Shown here piece after piece: positions 6,510 through 12,402 of a DNA stretch of 12,402 nucleotides. The notes below the pieces were generated by a model. That model was not told where the DNA came from. It was given only the letters and a program-made list of their open reading frames with translations, and searched no databases. How positions within the stretch are numbered: position 1 is the first letter of the stretch; each line of letters starts with the position of its first letter. The stretch comes from Bdellovibrionaceae bacterium UBA6776 (GTDB lineage: Bacteria > Bdellovibrionota > Bdellovibrionia > Bdellovibrionales > UBA1609): assembly GCA_002453155.1 (NCBI GenBank), contig DKGG01000015.1, positions 22,661 to 35,062 on the forward strand, read 5' to 3'. The position numbers and the translations under genes are program-made.

Positions 6510-7832
6510 GTGAGAGACCTCACATTGCTCGTCGTTGACGACGACCCGCTCATTCACGAATCCATTTCTCTTTCTCTGCCAGAAGGGTGGAGAAAAATTT
6601 CCACACAGAATCCTAAAAATTTGCCGCCGCGGGGGTTTCACTGCGCGTTGGTGGATTTGCATCTTTCAGGAAATATGGACAAGCAAGAGGGCGTGGAAGT
6701 CATTCGAACTCTCTTGAAGACTCACCCCTTTCTGGAAGTCATCGCCATGTCCGGAGATTTGGACCGCGCCCTTATGGAGGCTTGCATCAAGGCTGGTGCC
6801 ACCCGCTTTCTGCCGAAACCCGTGGATCCGGAGGATCTCACCTCTATTTTGAGTAAAGTCTCAGCACTGTTTGAAATTCGTGGCCCCGTGCAATCTCCCC
6901 ATTGGGTGGGGGAAAGTGACGCCTCACAGAAGGCTTTAAGGCAAATTGCCCAACTCAAAGGCGAGGGCGGACCCGTTTTGATCGAAGGAGAAACAGGAAC
7001 CGGAAAAGAAGTTTCCGCTCAGCTTCTCCATTTGCAAGAAAAGCGTGGACCCTTTTTATCGATCAACGTTTCTGCTCTACCCGAGAATCTTTTTGAAAGC
7101 GAACTCTTTGGTCACGTCAAAGGAGCTTTTACGGGGGCCGACAAAGACAAAATGGGTCTTGTGGAAGCTGCACACGGAGGAGATCTTTTTCTCGATGAAA
7201 TCGAAGCCCTTCCATTGAAGCTTCAGGCCAAACTTTTAAGATTTCTCGAGTCCGGAGAGGCTCGCCGTGTGGGCGGCCAGGAGAATTATTTTGTAGAGAC
7301 TCGGGTGATTGTGGCCAGCAACCAAAACCTCGCAAAGATGGTTCAAGAAGGAACGTTCCGTGAGGATCTTTTGTGGAGACTGAGTGGTAAAAAAATCAAT
7401 CTGCCACCGCTGCGTGACCGGTTGGATGACTTAGGAGCGTTGATTCAGCATTTTATCTCTAAAGGAGATTACCGAAAGCTGACCGTGGATGAGGACGCCA
7501 TTGAAGAATTGAAAAAGCACTCTTGGCCAGGAAACCTCCGTGAACTGAAACGGGTTGTGGAACAAGCGGCTCTTTACGCCCCTCTGCCCTTTTTGCGGGC
7601 GCAAGATGTACTTCCATGGATTTCCGCAAAAAGTTCCAGCTCTCCTTTGGGGGCTCAAAACTTAAACTTAAGTGAAGGGCTGTCCACTTTGACCCATCAG
7701 TTTGAAGGACACCTGATTAAACTTGCTCTTCAACAGATTCATGACATTGACGAGGTGGCTAAGACTCTTCAAATTTCCAGATCCAGCCTGTATAAGAAGA
7801 TCAAAGATCACCAAATCGATTGGAAACCTTAA
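6510..7832 (+). CDS. NtrC-family sigma-54-dependent response regulator, 440 aa
   Basis: Three domains are visible. The receiver (about 5-118) has D10-D11-D12, phospho-acceptor D49 in LVDLHLSG and K103 in LPKP. The AAA+ sigma-54 interaction domain (about 131-355) has Walker A GETGTGKE (160-167), an intact GAFTGA loop (205-210), Walker B LFLDE (D229-E230), the FREDLLWRL arginine-finger region (283-291) and WPGNLREL (339-346). A Fis-type helix-turn-helix (about 395-437) ends the protein. It should open sigma-54 promoters when phosphorylated. The GTG start has AAGGAG (6494-6499) 10 bases ahead. It is divergent from serA and has no kinase beside it. The cdsA-like gene starts three bases after its stop, which suggests a link to lipid genes. 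I found no convincing -24/-12 site in the window. Confidence 0.95.
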   Translation: MRDLTLLVVDDDPLIHESISLSLPEGWRKISTQNPKNLPPRGFHCALVDLHLSGNMDKQEGVEVIRTLLKTHPFLEVIAMSGDLDRALMEACIKAGATRFLPKPVDPEDLTSILSKVSALFEIRGPVQSPHWVGESDASQKALRQIAQLKGEGGPVLIEGETGTGKEVSAQLLHLQEKRGPFLSINVSALPENLFESELFGHVKGAFTGADKDKMGLVEAAHGGDLFLDEIEALPLKLQAKLLRFLESGEARRVGGQENYFVETRVIVASNQNLAKMVQEGTFREDLLWRLSGKKINLPPLRDRLDDLGALIQHFISKGDYRKLTVDEDAIEELKKHSWPGNLRELKRVVEQAALYAPLPFLRAQDVLPWISAKSSSSPLGAQNLNLSEGLSTLTHQFEGHLIKLALQQIHDIDEVAKTLQISRSSLYKKIKDHQIDWKP

Positions 7833-7835
7833 TCT

Positions 7836-8753
7836 ATGATCTATGGGCTTTGGGAAAATTCTCTCTATGTTCAAACCGTGCTTCTTTTGTTGGGAACTTT
7901 GGCTGTTCTTGGGCTTTTGACTTACTCTTTAAGCAATAAAGGGCCTTTGTTGAATTCGGCCTGGGCCAGCTTAAAAAGTTGGATCTTTGTGATCCCCTTT
8001 GTTTTTGCGATTCTTGCTCTTGATAACCCGTGGCCCTTGGTCTTTTTGACCGCATTGAGCATTCAGTCGGCAAAAACTTTTTTCCAAATGGTGGGGGCCT
8101 ACCATCGCAGTTGGTTTGTTTGGACCACCTACATTTTTATTGCCATTGAAGGCTATGCCATTCACAACCCGGACCTGCTGCCCTATTACGATTTGACGCC
8201 CATGATTTTTTTGGGTGCGATCACTCTGATTCCCCTTCTTCGAAACTCTGCCCTGCATATGATTCAGTACATGGGACTTTCGATGATTTGCTTTTCGTTT
8301 TTTGGATGGTCGCTTCTTCACTTGGCACGCTTCACTCAAATGGACGGTGGCATTCTGATTTTGATCTATTTGGTGATGCTCACTGAAGTGAGTGAAAACA
8401 TTTGCTGGGCGGTCAGCCGAACTTTTGGAAAGGTTAAACTTTTTGGAAAGATTTCGAACAAGGTGACCTTGGAAGGATTTTTGATCGCCCTGGTTTTTAC
8501 ATTGGTACTGGCTTGGGGAATGAGACATTTGCTTCCTGTGCGGTCCGAACAGTATTGGCTGGCCGCAGGATTGATTGCTGCCGTTTTTGGACGTTTGGGA
8601 GATTTGATTCTCAGTGTGATTCGACGAGACATCGGAATTAAGAATACGGGAATTTTTATTTTCGGAAGAGATGACATCCTCGCCCGTGTGGACAAATTGA
8701 TTTTTGTGGGCCCCCTTTATTACTATGTTTTTATTTTTTTGCAGGGGAATTAG
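7836..8753 (+). CDS. CdsA-like phosphatidate cytidylyltransferase homologue, 305 aa
   Basis: An integral membrane protein with about eight hydrophobic segments. The C-terminal half follows the CdsA/CTP_transf_1 pattern: SEN (186-188) in place of SD, RTFGK, ISNKVTLEG (206-214, family ISPKKTxEG), RLGDLILSVIRR (253-264), then K269 and R284-V-D286. CdsA makes CDP-diacylglycerol from phosphatidate and CTP. Several signature residues differ here: KN for KD (269-270), GRDD for GHGG (277-280) and AR for DR (283-284). The typical activity is therefore uncertain. It may be a divergent paralogue with another substrate. It is wedged between the sigma-54 activator (3-base gap, weak upstream purine site within the regulator's end) and a PlsC-like gene whose ATG follows its stop directly, so all three look like one operon. 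Confidence 0.8.
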   Translation: MIYGLWENSLYVQTVLLLLGTLAVLGLLTYSLSNKGPLLNSAWASLKSWIFVIPFVFAILALDNPWPLVFLTALSIQSAKTFFQMVGAYHRSWFVWTTYIFIAIEGYAIHNPDLLPYYDLTPMIFLGAITLIPLLRNSALHMIQYMGLSMICFSFFGWSLLHLARFTQMDGGILILIYLVMLTEVSENICWAVSRTFGKVKLFGKISNKVTLEGFLIALVFTLVLAWGMRHLLPVRSEQYWLAAGLIAAVFGRLGDLILSVIRRDIGIKNTGIFIFGRDDILARVDKLIFVGPLYYYVFIFLQGN

Positions 8754-9509
8754 ATGCGCGACTGGAACTATGAAAATGATCAATGGATGAAGCTGCCCAG
8801 TCACATCCGACACCTGCCCCTTTTCACTCGACATTTTGATTTGATGAGTTGGTTTTTCCGCGCTCTGTGGGGTTTTTTTCTGAAGGGTCTGGCCTTTCGG
8901 TTTTACATTCGACTGAAAGTTGTGGGTGACTTTCATGATATTTATCAAAAAGAAAAACGCCTGCTCTTAATTTCAAACCACTCCAGTCATTTGGATGCGG
9001 TCTCCATCGCGGCCGCGGTTCCCTTTCGTTACTGGATGAATCTTTATATTTCAGCGGCCAAGGACTATTGGTTTCGAAACCCCGTGTTTACCTTCTTTTC
9101 CAAGCACTGTTTGGGGGCCATTCCCATTGACCGCAAAGACCGCAGCGGAGAAGCCATTAAACTTTGCACCTCGCTCCTTACGGGCTTGGACCGCATCTGG
9201 TTGATTATTTTTCCGGAAGGAACTCGCTCGAAAGACGGATTTATTCAACCGTTTAAAAGAGGCATCAGCTTGTTTTCTATGAAGACCGACACTCCCATTT
9301 TGTTTTTGTACATTGAAGGCAATGCGGCGCTGATGCCCAAAGGCGCTGTTCTTCCTCGACCTGGAGTTTTAAAAGTTCATGTGGGTCCGGTTTATCCGCC
9401 GGCGCCAGTGGACCAACTTTATGAGGATTATAAACGCTGGGTTTTGACCATCAATCCTAACGCCTATGCTTTGGATGAGGGCGAGTCCTCAAAGTCCACG
9501 TCCAAGTAG
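8754..9509 (+). CDS. PlsC-like lysophospholipid acyltransferase, 251 aa
   Basis: Carries the glycerophospholipid acyltransferase motifs in order. Motif I is NHSSHLD with H76 and D81 (HxxxxD). Motif II is GAIPIDR (121-127), motif III is FPEGTRS (153-159) and motif IV is the proline at P181 in PILFLYIEG. A hydrophobic stretch around 31-50 may anchor it to the inner membrane. The expected reaction is acyl transfer to a lysophosphatidate or related lysolipid, giving the substrate for a CdsA enzyme, which is encoded just upstream. The ATG abuts the cdsA-like stop, with AGGGGA (8743-8748) five bases ahead. The Ser/Lys-rich tail (EGESSKSTSK) is probably disordered. The acyl-acceptor is not predictable: ornithine-lipid or other PlsC relatives share these motifs. 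Confidence 0.9.
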   Translation: MRDWNYENDQWMKLPSHIRHLPLFTRHFDLMSWFFRALWGFFLKGLAFRFYIRLKVVGDFHDIYQKEKRLLLISNHSSHLDAVSIAAAVPFRYWMNLYISAAKDYWFRNPVFTFFSKHCLGAIPIDRKDRSGEAIKLCTSLLTGLDRIWLIIFPEGTRSKDGFIQPFKRGISLFSMKTDTPILFLYIEGNAALMPKGAVLPRPGVLKVHVGPVYPPAPVDQLYEDYKRWVLTINPNAYALDEGESSKSTSK

Positions 9510-9514
9510 CCTTG

Positions 9515-9525
9515 GGCCACTGGCC
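9515..9525. other. GGCC-ACT-GGCC palindrome in the plsC-korA gap
   Basis: A perfect 4-bp inverted repeat with a 3-base centre lies in the only non-coding gap between the lipid operon and korA, immediately upstream of the apparent extended -10 box. It is too short for a confident terminator, with no clean T run. It could be an operator or chance. Confidence 0.25.
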
Positions 9526-9527
9526 TG

Positions 9528-9536
9528 TGATATGTT
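9528..9536 (+). promoter_or_regulatory. Extended -10 promoter candidate for korAB
   Basis: TGATATGTT fits a TG-n-TATGTT extended -10 box. Only 9 bases separate it from the korA ATG, so transcription would start near 9543. I see no good -35 at a normal distance and no Shine-Dalgarno before the ATG. This is weaker than the serA promoter. Confidence 0.35.
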
Positions 9537-9545
9537 TTCTTCACT

Positions 9546-11342
9546 ATGAAAACTGATTTTTCCATTCAAGTCGCGACCATCAACGGAAGCGGAAGCCAAT
9601 CCTCCAACCAAGTTCTTGCCCGGTCTCTCTTTCGCATGGGGATTCCAGTGGGAGCCAAAAACTTATTCCCTTCGAATATTGCGGGACTTCCCACTTGGTT
9701 CACCATTCGAGTGAGCGTCGATGGTTTTACGGCGCGCAAAGAAACTTCGGACATTTATGTGTCTATGAACCCTGACACCTTGGCTCAGGATCTAGAGAAT
9801 GTTTCTGCAGACGGATTGTTCTTTTACAATTCAGATTTGAAATGGGACGAAGAACTTCTCAAAAATTCTCCAGTTCAAAAAGTTGCCATTCCTTTCAAAG
9901 AACTGATCAAAGATGTTTCGGACTCTGTGCGCTTGAAAAAACTATTGGTCAACATGGCCTACGTGGGAGTCCTTGCCGAGTTGCTTAAAATCCCCGAAGC
10001 CACCTTGGAAGAGTCTTTGAAGGATCAATTCAAAGGTAAAGAGGCGGTGATTGGCCCCAACCGCGATTCCGTGCAAGCAGGGCTTAAATACGCCAAGGAA
10101 CATTTGAAAGATTTGAATTTTCCTTTTTCTGTCAAAGCCACTTCTCTTGGAAGCCAAGGAAAGATTCTTATTGATGGAAACACTTCCGCAGGCCTGGGAT
10201 TGGTTTTTGGCGGTTGCACGGTGGCGTGCTGGTATCCCATCACCCCTTCCAGTTCTCTGATTGAAAACTTCATCCACTACGCCGAGAAATATCGCAAAGA
10301 CGAAAATGGCAAAGACACCTTTTGTGTGGTTCAAGCCGAAGATGAATTGGCCGCGTTCAGCATGGTGGTCGGTGCCGGATGGGCCGGAGCTCGTGCCGTG
10401 ACGGCCACTTCGGGGCCAGGCCTTTCTTTGATGGCCGAGGCTGCGGGCCTTGCCTATTACGCAGAAGTTCCCTCTGTGATTTGGAATGTGCAACGAACGG
10501 GTCCCAGCACCGGACTTCCTACACGCACCATGCAAGGAGACATTTTATCCGCCTTTCAACTGTCCCACGGAGACACCAAACATGTGGTGCTTCTTCCTTC
10601 CACTCCAAAGGATTGCTTTGAGTTTGCTCAAGTGGCCTTGGATTTGGCAGAGCGGCTGCAGACCCTGGTGATTGTTTTGAGTGATTTGGATTTGGGGATG
10701 AATTTGCGAGTGAGTGATTCTTTCACATATCCCACAAAGCCTTTTGATCGCGGCAAGGTTTTAACCGCGGCAGAGTTGGAAGCGCGTCCTGATTTTGGCC
10801 GCTACAAAGATGTGGATGGTGATGGAATTCCTTACCGCGCAAATCCGGGCACGGCACATGAGCGTGCGGGATACTTTACGCGTGGAAGTGGACACGATTC
10901 CCAAGGGGCCTACTCGGAGAGCAATAAAATTTATAAGGCAAACATGATTCGCCTTCAGAAGAAATTTGATACGGCTCGCACTTTGGTTCCCAAACCCGAT
11001 GTTCATTTGGATCCGCAAGCCAAGATTGGGTTGATTTATTTCGGCAGCACTTCGGAGTGCATTTCGGAAGCCCAACATCTGTTGAAGCAGAAATCCTATA
11101 AGACCAGCACTTTGCAATTGAAGGCCTTGCCCTTTACCAGTGATGTGGAAGAGTTCTTAAAACAACATGATCACGTTTATGTGATCGAGCAAAACCGGGA
11201 CGCCCAGCTGATGGCAATCCTGAAAATGGAAAAGCCCAATTTTTGCTTCAAGCTGCAATCGGTTTTGCAATTTGACGGATTGCCTCTCACTGCCAACGAA
11301 GTGAGTCAGCAAATTTTAGAAAGGGAAGCTCAATGGACATGA
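9546..11342 (+). CDS. korA: 2-oxoacid:ferredoxin oxidoreductase, fused gamma-alpha subunit, probably 2-oxoglutarate, 598 aa
   Basis: Residues 1-~180 are a gamma domain (GSGSQSSNQVLARS and the FPSNIAGLPTWF block). After a linker, residues ~205-400 are the alpha pyrimidine-binding domain with YPITPSSSLIE (230-240), the cofactor-facing acidic VQAEDE (E265), SGPGLSLM and GPSTGLPT. A C-terminal region includes GIPYRANPG and TRGSGHDS, as in the KorA type found in aerobes. With KorB and ferredoxin the enzyme converts a 2-oxoacid plus CoA to acyl-CoA and CO2, or the reverse. Length suits the fused type. The start must be close to this ATG, because the first gamma strand begins at residue 4. No Shine-Dalgarno is visible. 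korB overlaps by 10 bases. 2-Oxoglutarate is the best guess; another 2-oxoacid is possible. Confidence 0.92.
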   Translation: MKTDFSIQVATINGSGSQSSNQVLARSLFRMGIPVGAKNLFPSNIAGLPTWFTIRVSVDGFTARKETSDIYVSMNPDTLAQDLENVSADGLFFYNSDLKWDEELLKNSPVQKVAIPFKELIKDVSDSVRLKKLLVNMAYVGVLAELLKIPEATLEESLKDQFKGKEAVIGPNRDSVQAGLKYAKEHLKDLNFPFSVKATSLGSQGKILIDGNTSAGLGLVFGGCTVACWYPITPSSSLIENFIHYAEKYRKDENGKDTFCVVQAEDELAAFSMVVGAGWAGARAVTATSGPGLSLMAEAAGLAYYAEVPSVIWNVQRTGPSTGLPTRTMQGDILSAFQLSHGDTKHVVLLPSTPKDCFEFAQVALDLAERLQTLVIVLSDLDLGMNLRVSDSFTYPTKPFDRGKVLTAAELEARPDFGRYKDVDGDGIPYRANPGTAHERAGYFTRGSGHDSQGAYSESNKIYKANMIRLQKKFDTARTLVPKPDVHLDPQAKIGLIYFGSTSECISEAQHLLKQKSYKTSTLQLKALPFTSDVEEFLKQHDHVYVIEQNRDAQLMAILKMEKPNFCFKLQSVLQFDGLPLTANEVSQQILEREAQWT

Positions 11343-12340
11343 CCCAATGGACCAAAAAAGATTACATGGGCGCAAAGAGCACGCTGTGTACCGGGTGCGG
11401 ACACGATTCCGTTACCTCCCAATTGATCAATGCTCTGTTTAAGTCTCAGATAGACCCTTTCAACGTGGTGAAACTTTCAGGAATTGGCTGTTCTTCGAAA
11501 ACTCCAAATTACTTCATCAGCAAAGCTCAAGGTTTCAACTCGATTCATGGAAGGATGGCTCCCCTGGCGACAGGCGTTCATCTGGCTCATAAAGATTTGC
11601 GCATCATTGGAATTTCTGGCGATGGCGACACCGCCAGCATTGGACTTGGCAGTTTTATCCATATGGTGCGCCGGAACATCCCTATGGTCTACATTGTGGA
11701 AAACAATGGCGTGTACGGATTAACCAAAGGGCAACTTTCTGCAACTGCGGATGAAGGAACTCTTGCGAAGTCCGGAGAGAAGAGCTTTCTTCAAACCATC
11801 GATCTTTGTGCATTGGCCATTGAAAGTGGTGCCCACTTTGTGGCGCGTTCCTTTTCGGGAGATTCCAAACAACTGAGTGCTCTTTTGAGTCTGGCTTTCC
11901 GCCAGTCTGGGATGGCTTTTATCGATGTGATTTCTCCGTGTATCACTTTCGCAAACAATGAGGGATCCACCCGCAGTTACGACTACATGAAGACTCAAAA
12001 CGAGCAACTTCAAGAGTTGGGATTTATTCAACCTAAAGAGGAAATCAAAGTGGATTATCCCGAAGGGGAAGTTCAAGAAATCACTCTTCATGATGGCAGC
12101 ATTGTTTGGTTGAAAAAGAACTCTCACAAAGATCATGATTTTTCGTCTCGCGAGAGTGCTTTGGCATTGCTCAACGAAGCCCGTGGATCCAAGCACCATT
12201 TGACCGGCTTGTTTTACTGGGACGACAAAGCTCCAAAGTCAGTCACTTCAAACATGACTGAAATTCCGCTGGCCCAGTTGGGGGATGAGATTCGACCGCC
12301 CAAATCCGCCCTGGACGAGATCCTCAACGAATTCGCCTAA
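11333..12340 (+). CDS. korB: 2-oxoacid:ferredoxin oxidoreductase beta subunit, 335 aa
   Basis: The thiamine-diphosphate subunit, partner of KorA. It shows CTGCGHD (C19, C22, H24), IGCSS (C53) and C203 in ISPCITF. These four cysteines match the arrangement that holds the [4Fe-4S] cluster in archaeal OFORs. The ThDP/Mg motif GDGDTASIG (96-104) leads to the asparagines of VENNGVYGLTKGQ (122-133). No extra ferredoxin-like delta domain is fused, so electrons must go to a ferredoxin encoded elsewhere. The first ATG has GGGA (11323-11326) six bases ahead. A second in-frame ATG at 11339 forms ATGA with the korA stop. Overlap makes translational coupling with korA likely. The C-terminal stretch (HLTGLFYWDDKAP) is normal for the family. 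Confidence 0.93.
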   Translation: MDMTQWTKKDYMGAKSTLCTGCGHDSVTSQLINALFKSQIDPFNVVKLSGIGCSSKTPNYFISKAQGFNSIHGRMAPLATGVHLAHKDLRIIGISGDGDTASIGLGSFIHMVRRNIPMVYIVENNGVYGLTKGQLSATADEGTLAKSGEKSFLQTIDLCALAIESGAHFVARSFSGDSKQLSALLSLAFRQSGMAFIDVISPCITFANNEGSTRSYDYMKTQNEQLQELGFIQPKEEIKVDYPEGEVQEITLHDGSIVWLKKNSHKDHDFSSRESALALLNEARGSKHHLTGLFYWDDKAPKSVTSNMTEIPLAQLGDEIRPPKSALDEILNEFA

Positions 12341-12402
12341 GCCTTAACGCACCGATTACAGATTTTGGTACCTGGCACCGGTTCTCCGTAAATAGTTGTG
12401 GT
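12337..12402 (-). CDS. Possible C-terminal tail of a convergent gene with a CxxC motif (partial)
   Basis: Reading in from the right edge on the minus strand, a frame stays open for 21 codons and ends with TAG at 12337-12339. The visible end is IYGEPVPGTKICNRCVKA, whose CNRC near the C-terminus looks like half of a zinc ribbon or zinc finger. It would overlap the last bases of korB tail to tail. An open frame this short is easily due to chance, so the call rests only on the protein-like ending and the lack of any other feature in the 62 bases after korB. Confidence 0.4.
   Translation of the reverse strand, partial: TTTIYGEPVPGTKICNRCVKA
12367..12379. repeat. Imperfect palindrome GGTACCTGGCACC
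   Basis: Arms GGTACC and GGCACC are complementary apart from one position around a single central T. There is no following T run, so it is not a convincing terminator for korB. It overlaps the possible convergent reading frame and may simply be coding sequence. Confidence 0.3.

Noticed and set aside
7971..8948. 325-codon open frame on the minus strand, opposite the CdsA-like gene
   Set aside because: It lies antisense to a hydrophobic gene with clear family motifs. Its product is Gln/Asn/Ser/Lys-rich with no recognisable domain, as expected for the complement of membrane-protein codons.
9942..10535. 197-codon open frame on the minus strand, inside korA
   Set aside because: Fully antisense to the conserved gamma-alpha subunit, and its product shows no domain.
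12372..12386. TGGCAC as part of a sigma-54 -24/-12 promoter after korB
   Set aside because: No GC/TTGC element at the required distance. Other TGGCAC occurrences in the window (around 4207 and 8328) fail the spacing test too.

Overview
The window looks like chromosomal DNA from a Gram-negative bacterium. The tightly packed genes, moderate base composition, a membrane histidine kinase, an NtrC-type sigma-54 activator, an E. coli-type SerA and an aerobe-type fused KorA/KorB pair would fit a Bdellovibrio-like or other deltaproteobacterial-type lineage. That placement is an impression from protein character, not a database result. Apart from the first ~800 bases, the window is almost entirely coding.

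Left end (1-807): AT-rich DNA with no convincing gene. It holds two diverged direct copies of a ~300 bp element (about 90% identical by eye) and a 7-bp tandem repeat running off the left edge. Next, on the minus strand, is a small two-helix membrane protein of the DUF2892/YgaP-like family (811-1023 plus stop). It is divergent from the next operon.

Signalling operon (1101-3859, +): receiver-PilZ-like protein, single-domain receiver, HAMP histidine kinase and HPt protein. The genes are spaced by 1 bp or overlap by 4 bp. Together they make a complete His-Asp-His-Asp phosphorelay set with no DNA-binding output. The likely end effector is the receiver-PilZ-like protein, whose PilZ-like half lacks the usual c-di-GMP-binding arginines.

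Minus-strand metabolic pair (3863-6450): serA (D-3-phosphoglycerate dehydrogenase with a serine-binding ACT domain) followed, with an ATGA overlap, by a GlcD-family FAD oxidase. In this position the oxidase is best explained as a D-2-hydroxyglutarate dehydrogenase that recycles the 2-hydroxyglutarate made by SerA. A good sigma-70-like promoter ends so close to the serA ATG that the mRNA should be leaderless or nearly so.

Plus-strand operon (6510-9509): an NtrC-family sigma-54 activator with no kinase beside it, then a CdsA-like integral membrane protein with an altered catalytic signature, then a PlsC-like acyltransferase. The last two suggest phospholipid synthesis or remodelling.

Right end (9546-12340, +): korA (gamma-alpha fusion) and korB of a 2-oxoacid:ferredoxin oxidoreductase, probably for 2-oxoglutarate, overlapping by 10 bp. 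A short open frame with a CxxC motif enters from the right edge on the minus strand and may be the tail of a convergent gene.

I see no tRNA, rRNA, CRISPR array, transposase or phage gene. The genes are mostly of recognisable families. The most interesting points are the regulator-free phosphorelay, the serA/hydroxyglutarate dehydrogenase coupling, the two apparently leaderless metabolic transcripts, the altered CdsA homologue under an orphan sigma-54 regulator, and the duplicated intergenic element.
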